60,837 nt of DNA from NCED01 sp035493955 (GTDB taxonomy: Bacteria; Pseudomonadota; Alphaproteobacteria; Caulobacterales; Caulobacteraceae), in assembly GCA_035493955.1 (NCBI GenBank), contig DATJHI010000020.1, positions 1-60,837 of the forward strand, written 5' to 3'. The notes beneath the pieces are model-generated. The model did no database searches. It was not told the origin of the DNA and saw nothing but the letters and a program-made list of their open reading frames with translations. The translations under genes were made by a program, and so were the position numbers. This document shows, one piece after another, positions 17,898 through 25,340 of the stretch. Every line of letters starts with the position of its first letter. Position 1 is the first letter of the stretch.

Positions 17898-18261
17898 CAA
17901 TGTTCCCTTGTGGGCGCGCGGAAGGAACTCCGAGCGCCGGAAATCTGTGTCCTGCGTCCACCCTCAACCCCCGTGTGAACGGAAGCCGGACGCTGGAACC
18001 CCTGCCCCACCCTTTTGGGAGGACGGGAGGGGAGCTCCCTCGCATGGTCGGAGGGCGACGGACCATGCCTCGGAGCTATAGCGGCGCGACGAATCGCGCG
18101 GAATCGAATCGGAATTTCGCGAGGGGCCCGAGATAGGCCATCTGCAAGCCGAATGGAAGGGGGTTCGGGAAGGTTTTTCGCGGAGTCAAGCCATGACCGC
18201 CGCCCGTCCGGCGGACAAAACCATCATTCGCCCCATAAGGCGGGCTCGACCGCGAAAACGC
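17898..18261 (-). promoter_or_regulatory. Gap upstream of rpoB, with an 8-bp inverted repeat
   Basis: This 364-bp region must hold the promoter for rpoBC unless transcription reads through from the methyltransferase gene. A TTGACT on the minus strand (18184-18189) and a TATAGC (18075-18080) are visible, but not at promoter spacing to each other. A perfect 8-bp inverted repeat, GCATGGTC and GACCATGC (18042-18049 and 18061-18068, 11-nt spacing), lies about 145 bp upstream of the rpoB start. It may be an operator or an RNA hairpin. No other gene is seen here. Confidence 0.35.
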
Positions 18262-18870
18262 CTAGTCCTCTCTCTTCACACAGGTGAACTGCCACGTCCG
18301 GCTGTTGGCGACGAAGATCAGCTTGCGCCGGAAGATGTTGGTGAAGGCGTCGATGGCGAGCTTGGGCGAGTTCAGGATGTCCTGGCGGCCCAGTTCCTCG
18401 TGGGACCACAGATAGTCGTCGCAGATCATCAGGCCGCCGGGCTTCAGGATCTCAAACGACAGCACAAGGTCGCTCAGCACGTCGGGCGCCTGGTGCGAGC
18501 CGTCGACATAGACGAAATCGCACCGCAGGCCCTGGGCCGCCAGCTTCAGCAGGGCCTTGTTGGACCGCTGGCGATGGATCGTCACCTTGGTCCGTCCCGC
18601 CGCCTGGCCGACGTTGGCCACGAAGCGGTCGAACATCCCGTCGTTCTGAGCCTGGGTGTACTCCACCCCGCCCTCGAAGGTGTCGATACAATGGAGACGG
18701 CTGTCCGGATGGCGCAGCAGGTTCTCCAGCATCCACAGGCTGGAGAGGCCCTCGAATGAACCGATCTCGACCGCGGTCCTGGGCTGGTCCGCGTCCCAGC
18801 GGACGAAGGCGAGCGCAGCCTTCCAATGGGGGATGTTGGCGGTGAACCAGTCGGCGGAGAACTCGGGCAT
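18262..18870 (-). CDS. Class I SAM-dependent methyltransferase (Methyltransf_24 type)
   Basis: This 202-residue protein has a Rossmann methyltransferase fold. Visible motifs are motif I as AVEIGSFEGLSSLWML, an acidic post-I motif LHCIDTFEGG, and the late block CDFVYVDGSHQAPDV followed by LKPGGLMICDDY. This matches the small-molecule, cephalosporin-hydroxylase or Methyltransf_24 group; the substrate is unknown. The start is ATG at 18870 with AGGA just upstream; a TTG at 18888 lies inside the terminator side and is less likely. It sits between rplL and rpoB on the same strand, separated from rplL by an intrinsic terminator. A link to ribosome or polymerase modification is speculation. Confidence 0.75.
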   Translation of the reverse strand: MPEFSADWFTANIPHWKAALAFVRWDADQPRTAVEIGSFEGLSSLWMLENLLRHPDSRLHCIDTFEGGVEYTQAQNDGMFDRFVANVGQAAGRTKVTIHRQRSNKALLKLAAQGLRCDFVYVDGSHQAPDVLSDLVLSFEILKPGGLMICDDYLWSHEELGRQDILNSPKLAIDAFTNIFRRKLIFVANSRTWQFTCVKRED

Positions 18871-18893
18871 GACGTCCTGTCTCGGCAAGCGGG

Positions 18894-18928
18894 AAACGAA
18901 AACGGGCCCGGAGGTTTCTCCGGGCCCG
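18894..18928 (-). terminator. Intrinsic terminator of rplJL
   Basis: An 11-bp GC-rich stem (18903-18913 with 18918-18928) and 4-nt loop are followed on the minus strand by TTTTCGTTT. It lies 27 bp past the rplL stop and insulates rplJL from the methyltransferase and rpoB. Confidence 0.85.
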
Positions 18929-18954
18929 CAAACCGTAGCGGCCGCGAGGCCTGC

Positions 18955-19341
18955 CTACTTGATGGTGACCGAAGCGCCGGCTTCTTCCAGCTTCTTCTTG
19001 ATCTCTTCCGCTTCCTGCTTGGAGACGTTTTCCTTCACGTTCTGCGGCGCGCCTTCGACGAGGTCCTTGGCTTCCTTCAGACCCAGGTCGGAACGGATGC
19101 CGCGGACTTCCTTGATGACGTTGATCTTCTTGTCGCCGCCGGCGGTCAGGACGACGGTGAACTCGGTTTGCTCTTCGGCGGCTTCGGCCGGAGCGGCGGC
19201 AGCGCCGCCCGGGGCGGCGGCGAAGGCCACCGGAGCGGCGGCGGAGACGCCCCACTTTTCTTCCAGCAGCTTGGACAGCTCGGCGGCTTCCAGCACGGTG
19301 AGCTTGGACAGGTCTTCGACGATCTTGGAAAGGTCGGCCAT
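18955..19341 (-). CDS. rplL: 50S ribosomal protein L7/L12
   Basis: L7/L12 forms the flexible stalk that recruits GTPase translation factors. The 128-residue product shows the N-terminal dimerisation domain (MADLSKIVEDLSKLTVLEAAEL), an Ala/Pro-rich hinge and the conserved C-terminal domain (NVIKEVRGIRSDLGLKEAKDLV). It follows rplJ by 57 bp. A strong terminator follows, so the rplJL transcript probably ends here. Confidence 0.98.
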   Translation of the reverse strand: MADLSKIVEDLSKLTVLEAAELSKLLEEKWGVSAAAPVAFAAAPGGAAAAPAEAAEEQTEFTVVLTAGGDKKINVIKEVRGIRSDLGLKEAKDLVEGAPQNVKENVSKQEAEEIKKKLEEAGASVTIK

Positions 19342-19398
19342 GATAAGGTTCCTATAGGCGGAGGTTGGAGTTGGATTAGGCGGAGATGACCAGGCGGC

Positions 19399-19917
19399 TT
19401 AGGCGGCGTCGGACTTGGACGCGTAGGCGCCCATGACCCGAGCGAGCTGCCCCGCGGGCGCCTGCAGCACGCCGGCGATCTTGGTCGCGGGCGCGTTGAG
19501 GAGGCCGATGAGCTTTCCGCGGATTTGGTCCAGCGAAGGCAGGGTGGCCAAAGCCGCCACACCCTTCTGGTCCAGCACGGTCGGACCCATGAACGCGCCG
19601 ACGATGGAGAACTTGTCGTTCCCCTTGGCGTATTCGGTCACGACCTTGGCGGCGGAGACAGGGTCAGCCGCATAGGCGATGGCCACGGGCCCCTTGAAGA
19701 GGGCGTCGCCGGCCTCTCCCTTGGACCCTGCCAGGGCTTTTTGCGCCAGAGTGTTCTTCACCACCTTCAGCGAGGCGCCTTCCTTGCGGAGGCGGCCCCT
19801 CAGGTCGGTCATTTCCGCAACGGTCAGACCCATGTAGTGGGTCACGACCACGGCGCCGGCGTCGTCGAACACGCCCTTCAGCGTGTCGATGGCTTCCGAC
19901 TTTTGAGCGCGGTCCAT
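19399..19917 (-). CDS. rplJ: 50S ribosomal protein L10
   Basis: L10 anchors L7/L12 dimers to 23S rRNA. The 172-residue product opens MDRAQKSEAIDTLKG and has the conserved VVVTHYMGLTVAEMTDLR block. GGAG sits 9 nt upstream of the ATG. In other bacteria rplJ directly follows rplA and is autoregulated through an L10-(L12)4 site in its leader. Here rplA is about 3 kb away, beyond the arsenic cassette, so rplJL needs its own promoter in the 362-bp gap upstream. Confidence 0.98.
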   Translation of the reverse strand: MDRAQKSEAIDTLKGVFDDAGAVVVTHYMGLTVAEMTDLRGRLRKEGASLKVVKNTLAQKALAGSKGEAGDALFKGPVAIAYAADPVSAAKVVTEYAKGNDKFSIVGAFMGPTVLDQKGVAALATLPSLDQIRGKLIGLLNAPATKIAGVLQAPAGQLARVMGAYASKSDAA

Positions 19918-20279
19918 TGCGGTCTCCGTTACTCGTTCTTACAGCGGCCGGACCATCCGGCAGCCGAAAAGCCTCTTGCCGGCCTCTTTCGAGCCCGGCG
20001 CGAAGCCGATCAGCCTGTCCCAAGGATGCGCGGCCGCCGACCTCCGGCGCGAAGCACGGATCGTCGATGCGGCGTTTGCTCCCCGTCTCCCCGCGGTGGA
20101 AGGATTAAGGACCCGCCAAGCAAGCTCTTGGGGTCCCCGCAGTTCTCGGACAGGATCGGCGGTAAGGAGCAACCCTCGCCGCCGGAACGCGCGCTGATAC
20201 AGGAAGCGGGCGGGAAGTTCAACCGGATGTGGATTCCCTTCGCATCCATGAAACTGGAAACGTCGGACCGAACCGATCC
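19918..20279 (-). promoter_or_regulatory. rplJ leader/promoter gap
   Basis: This 362-bp gap lies between rplJ and the upstream GNAT gene, both on the minus strand. A stem with CCGG-ended arms at about 19957-19982 sits some 40 nt upstream of the rplJ start, where an L10-binding leader would be expected. I could not confirm the kink-turn consensus. No strong -35/-10 pair was found. No further gene is seen. Confidence 0.3.
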
Positions 20280-20789
20280 TCAGCCGTCGTCCAATCGCTT
20301 CTCCCACCAGCCCACGTCCAGCCAGCGGTCAAACTTGAACCCGACCTCGCGGTAGATCCCGGCCGGCGCGAACCCGACGGACTCGTGTAGGGCGATGCTG
20401 GCCGGGTTGGGCAGGGCTATGCCGGCGTAGGCGCGATGAAATCCGAGATCGCTCAACCGCGGCAGAAGCACCTGATAGAGAGCCCGCCCGACGCCGATCC
20501 CCCGGGCCTCCTCGGCGACATAGATCGCCACGTCCGCCGACCGGCGATAGGCGGCCCGGGCGCGGTGCTGGCTGCCATAGGCGTAACCCACTACCCGACC
20601 ATCCCGCTCCGCAACGTAATAGCCATGGGTCTGCAGCGCCACGGCGATACGCTCGCCCATCTCGGTGATCGACGGCGCGACCTCTTCAAACGAGATCGTG
20701 GTCCGCTCGACCATCGGCGCATAGATGGCCTGGACCGCGGCGGCGTCGGCGACCTCGGCCGGTCGAATATTGATATGGTCCCGGCTCAC
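20280..20789 (-). CDS. GNAT N-acetyltransferase, phosphinothricin-acetyltransferase (PAT/ArsN1) family
   Basis: This 169-residue acetyltransferase is of the PAT type, with RRSADVAIYVAEEARGIGVG as the acetyl-CoA site, then the family-typical AGIALPNPASIALHESVGF and YREVGFKFDRWLDVGWWEK. PAT relatives acetylate phosphinothricin, methionine sulfoximine or, in the ArsN1 branch, the arsenical antibiotic arsinothricin. Its position back-to-back with arsR makes the arsN1 reading attractive, but that is inference. The start is GTG at 20789, with GGAG suitably placed upstream; the longer open frame runs back into the arsR gene region and is not real. Confidence 0.75.
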   Translation of the reverse strand: MSRDHINIRPAEVADAAAVQAIYAPMVERTTISFEEVAPSITEMGERIAVALQTHGYYVAERDGRVVGYAYGSQHRARAAYRRSADVAIYVAEEARGIGVGRALYQVLLPRLSDLGFHRAYAGIALPNPASIALHESVGFAPAGIYREVGFKFDRWLDVGWWEKRLDDG

Positions 20790-20873
20790 CGCCTGCTCCC
20801 GCGATCCTGGGCGATTAGGCCCCAATCGCCCGACCTTGGCAAAGCGTCCGGGCGACTTCCTTCCGTCACATAA

Positions 20874-20889
20874 TTCCATTATTCTGGAA
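20874..20889 (+). promoter_or_regulatory. Putative ArsR operator upstream of arsR
   Basis: A short inverted repeat TTCCA-N6-TGGAA lies immediately upstream of the arsR start, inside an AT-richer patch (CATAAT and TATTCT) in otherwise GC-rich DNA. This is where an autoregulatory ArsR site would be expected, and it could also govern the divergent GNAT gene. Motif identity is inferred from position. Confidence 0.4.
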
Positions 20890-20891
20890 GT

Positions 20892-21233
20892 ATGGAGAAC
20901 AAGTCCGCCGCCGCCGCCCTTTCCGCCCTGGCCCACGAGGGGCGTCTGGCCGTGTTCCGGCTGCTGGTGCAGGGTGGGCCGGACGGCATGGCGGCCGGGG
21001 ACATCGCCCGGACCGTCGGCTGCCCGGCCAACACCTTGTCGGCCAACCTCAACCTCCTGAGCCACGCGAGTCTCGTTCGGTCACGTCGCGAAGGGCGTTC
21101 GATCATCTACACCGCCGACTACGGCCGCATGGCCGAGCTGCTCGGCTTTTTGATGCAGGACTGCTGTGGCGGGGCTCCCGAGGTCTGCGGCCCCGTCGCC
21201 GAGATCGCCGCCCGCGCCGCCTGTTGCGCCTGA
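20892..21233 (+). CDS. arsR: ArsR-family arsenic-responsive repressor
   Basis: This 113-residue winged-helix regulator has LSALAHEGRLAVFRLL as the first helices and the recognition region CPANTLSANLNLLSHASLV. There is no CxCxxC in the DNA-binding helix. Instead the C-terminus is cysteine-rich (DCCGG, then VCG and ACCA), as in ArsR proteins that bind arsenite at a C-terminal site. Such repressors leave the operator when As(III) binds. It leads the arsR-arsC-aquaglyceroporin-arsC run and is divergent from the PAT-type GNAT. Confidence 0.9.
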   Translation: MENKSAAAALSALAHEGRLAVFRLLVQGGPDGMAAGDIARTVGCPANTLSANLNLLSHASLVRSRREGRSIIYTADYGRMAELLGFLMQDCCGGAPEVCGPVAEIAARAACCA

Positions 21234-21249
21234 CCGAACGGAGGAAGCC

Positions 21250-21783
21250 ATGTCGTCGAACGAGCCCGCCGGACCCTTCAACGTCCTGTTCCTCTGCACC
21301 GGCAACTCGGCCCGGTCGATTCTGGCCGAGTGCGTGATGAACCGGCTCGGCCGGGGTAAATTCCGGGCCTATTCGGCCGGCTCCATGCCCAAAGGCGAGG
21401 TGCATCCCCAGGCGGTCAAACTGCTTTCCAGCCTCGGGTACGATACGGGCGCCCTGCGCTCGAAATCCTGGGAGGAGTTCTCCGCCCCCGGCGCGCGGGA
21501 ACTCGATTTCGTCATCACCGTCTGCGACAACGCCGCCAGCGAGATCTGCCCTTATTGGCCCGGCCAGCCGATCTCGTCGCACTGGGGCATGCCCGACCCC
21601 GCCGGCGTTGAAGGCTCCGATACCGAGGTGGCCCTGGCCTTCGCCGACACCTACCGGATGCTGAGCAACCGGATCGGCATCTTCGCCAGCCTGCCGATCG
21701 CCAAGCTGGACCGTCTGTCGCTGAAGCAAAGCATGGACGAGATCGGCAAATCCTCCGACCCAGCCCATTCGGCCGAGGCATGA
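21250..21783 (+). CDS. arsC: Arsenate reductase, low-molecular-weight phosphatase fold
   Basis: It reduces As(V) to As(III) using a low-molecular-weight tyrosine-phosphatase scaffold. The active-site loop CTGNSARS begins at Cys16, with Arg22 in place. Further cysteines at residues 92 and 100 (TVCDNAASEICPYW) fit the redox relay of this family. The 177-residue frame begins at ATG 21250 with GAGGAA upstream; the longer frame overlapping arsR is rejected. The stop overlaps the next start by ATGA. A second, unrelated arsenate reductase lies two genes downstream. Confidence 0.9.
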   Translation: MSSNEPAGPFNVLFLCTGNSARSILAECVMNRLGRGKFRAYSAGSMPKGEVHPQAVKLLSSLGYDTGALRSKSWEEFSAPGARELDFVITVCDNAASEICPYWPGQPISSHWGMPDPAGVEGSDTEVALAFADTYRMLSNRIGIFASLPIAKLDRLSLKQSMDEIGKSSDPAHSAEA

Positions 21784-22454
21784 CCGGATTCAGCCTTTCC
21801 CGCCGCCTCGCCGCCGAGGCGCTGGGCGCGGGCCTGTTGCTGACGGTGGTCGTGGGCTCGGGCATCATGGCCGAGCGGCTGGCGGGCGGGAACGTCGCCA
21901 TCGCCCTCCTGGGCAACACCCTGGCGACCGCCGCCGCCCTCCCCGTGCTGATCGTCATGTTCGGCCCCGTCTCGGGGGCCCAGTTCAATCCGGCGGTGAC
22001 CCTGGCCTTCCTTTTGCGCCGCGAACTCGGCTGGAAGGCGGCCTTGGCCTATGTCGCAGCCCAGACCGCGGGCGCGGTCCTGGGGGTGTGGACCGCCCAC
22101 GCCATGTTCGCCGAGCCGATCCTGCAGGTCTCGACTAAGCTGCGGGACGGGCCGGCCCAGGCCTTTTCGGAATTCGTCGCCACCTTCGGCTTGGTGGGGG
22201 TGATCTTCGCCACCCTCAGGTTCCGGCCGGGCTTCACGCCGACCGCGGTGGGGCTCTATATCGCCTCCGCCTACTGGTTCGCCGCCTCGACCTCGTTCGC
22301 CAACCCCGCCGTCACCCTGGCGCGGAGCCTGTCGGACAGCTTCGCCGGCATAGCGCCAGTTTCGGCGCCCACGTTCATCGCCGCCCAGGTCCTCGGCTCG
22401 ATCGCCGCCGTGGGCCTGTTCGGCTGGCTTCTGCAGGAGAAAACCCGTCCATGA
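21780..22454 (+). CDS. aqpS: Aquaglyceroporin (AqpS-like), probable arsenite channel
   Basis: This 224-residue MIP-family channel has six hydrophobic segments and the two NPA boxes: FNPAVT at residues 69-74 and ANPAVT at 174-179, with Arg182 after the second. In Sinorhizobium meliloti an aquaglyceroporin, AqpS, replaces ArsB in the ars operon and lets arsenite made by ArsC flow out of the cell. The context here (arsR-arsC upstream, arsC downstream, ATGA-type overlaps on both sides, no arsB or ACR3 in the window) supports the same job. The substrate is inferred from context. Confidence 0.85.
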   Translation: MTGFSLSRRLAAEALGAGLLLTVVVGSGIMAERLAGGNVAIALLGNTLATAAALPVLIVMFGPVSGAQFNPAVTLAFLLRRELGWKAALAYVAAQTAGAVLGVWTAHAMFAEPILQVSTKLRDGPAQAFSEFVATFGLVGVIFATLRFRPGFTPTAVGLYIASAYWFAASTSFANPAVTLARSLSDSFAGIAPVSAPTFIAAQVLGSIAAVGLFGWLLQEKTRP

Positions 22455-22810
22455 CCGACGCCTTCCCCATCACCGTCTTTCACAATCCCGCGTGCGGCAC
22501 CTCGCGCAACGTGCTGGAGGCGGTGCGCGCCGCCGGCCACACGCCCACGGTGGTCGAATATCTGAAGGCCGGCTGGACCAAGCCGCAGCTCATGGCGCTC
22601 CTGGCCTACATGGGTGCGCGGCCGCGCGACATCCTGCGCACCCGCGGAACCCGCGCCGAAGAGCTCGGGTTGACCGCGCCCTCCGCCGCCGACGAGGCGA
22701 TCCTGGACGCCATGGTCGCCGATCCGATCCTGGTCGAGCGCCCGATCGTGGTCACGCCCAAGGGAACGAAACTTTGCCGCCCGTCCGAAACCGTGAAGGA
22801 ACTGCTGTAG
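22451..22810 (+). CDS. arsC: Arsenate reductase, glutaredoxin-dependent (ArsC/Spx family)
   Basis: This is the second, unrelated arsenate reductase of the operon. The 119-residue product carries HNPACGTSRN with catalytic Cys15, and the arginine-bearing segments DILRTRGTR and ERPIVVTPKGTKLCRPSE expected for oxyanion binding in E. coli R773-type ArsC. It stops shortly after that block, so it is about 20 residues shorter than the plasmid enzyme, as in many chromosomal homologues. Its start overlaps the channel gene stop by 4 nt. The rplA terminator follows. Confidence 0.92.
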   Translation: MTDAFPITVFHNPACGTSRNVLEAVRAAGHTPTVVEYLKAGWTKPQLMALLAYMGARPRDILRTRGTRAEELGLTAPSAADEAILDAMVADPILVERPIVVTPKGTKLCRPSETVKELL

Positions 22811-22825
22811 CGCCGGGACGGCGCG

Positions 22826-22856
22826 AAAAAGGGCGGCCGCATCGCTGCGACCGCCC
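22826..22856 (-). terminator. Terminator between convergent rplKA and the ars operon
   Basis: The stem GGGCGG-n-CGCA/TGCG-n-CCGCCC with a 4-nt loop (22831-22856) is followed on the minus strand by a T5 run, making it the rplA terminator. The stem may also serve the convergent ars transcript, which lacks a T-run. Confidence 0.8.
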
Positions 22857-22882
22857 CATTCGTTCTGCGCTGAAGTTCGCGC

Positions 22883-23572
<690 letters not shown>

Positions 23573-23576
23573 CTGC

Positions 23577-24005
23577 TTAGTCCACCACCTGCAGGCCCAT
23601 CGCCCTGGCCGAGCCCTCGATGATCCGAGTGGCCGCGTCCATGTCGTTGGCGTTGAGATCCTTCATCTTCTTTTCGGCGATGTCGCGCAGCTGGGCGCGC
23701 GTGACCTTGCCGGCGAACTCGCGACCCACCTTGCCGGAGCCCGACTTGATGCCGGCGGCTTCCTTCAGGAAGAAGGTCGCCGGGGGGGTCTTGGTGATGA
23801 AGGTGAACGACTTGTCCTGGTAGACGGTGATCACCGTCGGCAGCGGGGTGCCCTTGGGCACGTCCGCGGTCCGGGCGTTGAACTCCTTGCAGAAGCCCAT
23901 GATGTTGACGCCGCGCTGACCCAGCGCCGGCCCGATGGGCGGCGAGGGGGTCGCGGAGCCGGCTGCAACCTGCAGCTTCACGTAGCCGAGAATCTTCTTG
24001 GCCAT
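23577..24005 (-). CDS. rplK: 50S ribosomal protein L11
   Basis: L11 lies in the GTPase-associated centre and is needed for RelA activation and the thiostrepton site. The 142-residue product shows the N-terminal PPIGPALGQRGVNIMGFCKEFN, with the conserved prolines, and a C-terminal rRNA-binding domain. GGAG is 8 nt upstream of the ATG. It is followed by rplA after 4 nt. The 170-bp spacer to nusG shows no clear terminator or promoter. Confidence 0.98.
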   Translation of the reverse strand: MAKKILGYVKLQVAAGSATPSPPIGPALGQRGVNIMGFCKEFNARTADVPKGTPLPTVITVYQDKSFTFITKTPPATFFLKEAAGIKSGSGKVGREFAGKVTRAQLRDIAEKKMKDLNANDMDAATRIIEGSARAMGLQVVD

Positions 24006-24175
24006 CTTTGTCTCCGTGTTTCGGGCCGCGGGATTGCGGACCGATGCAGAAGCCGTGGTGCGGGGTTACGACAGCCGCTCCCCTCCCACGGATTTCACGC
24101 GGACCGGCATGTGGCCGGCGCGTGTGCTCGCGTCACGCTCGACGTCTCGAAGGGACGCAAAGCAGGACGGGATTC

Positions 24176-24754
24176 TTAGCCGCCCTTCTCCACCTGGCCG
24201 TACTCGAGCTCGACCGGGGTGGCGCGTCCGAAGATGGACACGGTCACACGCAGGCGGGCGCGCTCCTCGTCGACCTGCTCGACCGATCCGGAGAAGCTCT
24301 GGAACGGGCCGTCGGTGACGCGGACGGTCTCTCCGATCTCGAAGCGGATGGTGGGCTTGGGACGCTCCACCCCCTCTTCGATGGCGCCGATGATGCGGGC
24401 GACTTCCTTGTCGGAGACCGGCATGGGCTTGGAGCCGGAGCCCAGGAAGCCGGTCACCTTCGGGGTGTTCTTGATCAGGTGATAGGCCTCGTCGGTGAGG
24501 TCCATCTTAACCAGGACGTAGCCGGGGAAGAACTTGCGCTCGGCGTTGATCTTGCGGCCGCGGCGGATCTCGACCACGTCCTCGGTCGGCACCAGGATTT
24601 CGGAGAAGCAGTCCTCCAGGCCCTGGGTCTTGGCCTGTTCGCGGATGTTCTCGGCCACCTTCTTCTCGAAGTTCGAGTAGGCGTGGACGATGTACCACTT
24701 GTGGTGGGGGTTGGACTTCGGCGCGTCGGCCGTGGCGGCTTGAAGGTCGGTCAT
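24176..24754 (-). CDS. nusG: Transcription termination/antitermination protein NusG
   Basis: NusG binds RNA polymerase and links it to Rho or ribosomal protein S10. The 192-residue protein has the NGN domain (KWYIVHAYSNFEKKVAENIR) and a C-terminal KOW domain (ETVRVTDGPFQSFSGSVEQV). It starts 4 nt after secE, the normal pairing. Confidence 0.97.
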   Translation of the reverse strand: MTDLQAATADAPKSNPHHKWYIVHAYSNFEKKVAENIREQAKTQGLEDCFSEILVPTEDVVEIRRGRKINAERKFFPGYVLVKMDLTDEAYHLIKNTPKVTGFLGSGSKPMPVSDKEVARIIGAIEEGVERPKPTIRFEIGETVRVTDGPFQSFSGSVEQVDEERARLRVTVSIFGRATPVELEYGQVEKGG

Positions 24755-24758
24755 GAGG

Positions 24759-25064
24759 TCAGCTCGCCAGCTTGAGGATCTGCTGGATGGTGAGGCCCAG
24801 CCCGAGGTCGACGACCCGCAGGAACAGGGAGACCACCACCACCATGATCAGCACCATCACCGAAGTGATCCAGGTCTCTTTCCAGGACGTCCAGGTGATC
24901 TTGCGCGCCTCGGCGCGGACTTCCGTGACGAACTGCGCCGGATTGGTCCGGCGCTTGGGGGCCGGAGCGGCCACGGAAGGCGAAACCCCGGCCGTCGCGG
25001 GAGTTCGCGCCGATCCCTTCGCCTTCTGCACTGTCGGCGTCTTCACGCCCTGATCCTTGGCCAT
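24759..25064 (-). CDS. secE: Preprotein translocase subunit SecE
   Basis: SecE is the small clamp subunit of the SecYEG channel. The 101-residue protein has a low-complexity Ala/Pro-rich N-terminal extension (residues 1-40), the amphipathic helix FVTEVRAEARKITWTSWKET and one membrane segment at about residues 64-86. This is the single-span form common outside enterobacteria. It lies between tRNA-Trp and nusG. Confidence 0.96.
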   Translation of the reverse strand: MAKDQGVKTPTVQKAKGSARTPATAGVSPSVAAPAPKRRTNPAQFVTEVRAEARKITWTSWKETWITSVMVLIMVVVVSLFLRVVDLGLGLTIQQILKLAS

Positions 25065-25146
25065 GACGGCTACTCTATTCCCGTGTTCCGGAAACGCCGC
25101 TCTGCGTTCCCGAGCCTCATATGGGCGCCATGCCCGTGAATTCGAA

Positions 25147-25222
25147 TGGCAGGAGTGGAGGGACTCGAACCCCCGGCCCTCGGTTTTGGAGACCGATGCT
25201 CTACCAGCTGAGCTACACTCCT
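25147..25222 (-). tRNA. tRNA-Trp (anticodon CCA)
   Basis: A 76-nt cloverleaf reads on the minus strand, with acceptor AGGAGTG pairing with CACTCCT, anticodon stem CGGTC/ACCGA with loop CCA, T-arm GGTTCGAGTCC, discriminator G73 and an encoded CCA end. The anticodon reads UGG (Trp). Its place upstream of secE is conserved in many bacteria. Confidence 0.97.
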
Positions 25223-25340
25223 ACGCGCATTCCGGACAATAGAGAACGCGCCGGAAGCGGCTAGCCGCCGGCGCGTACGGCCTTCGCCGGAACGGGAGCG
25301 TTTATCAGGGGGCGTATGGGGAGGCAAGACGGGCGAAGCG

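Noticed and set aside
20280..21065. A 262-residue extended form of the PAT-type GNAT
   Set aside because: The N-terminal 92 codons run antisense through the arsR promoter and gene and show no homology. The GTG at 20789 has a good ribosome-binding site.
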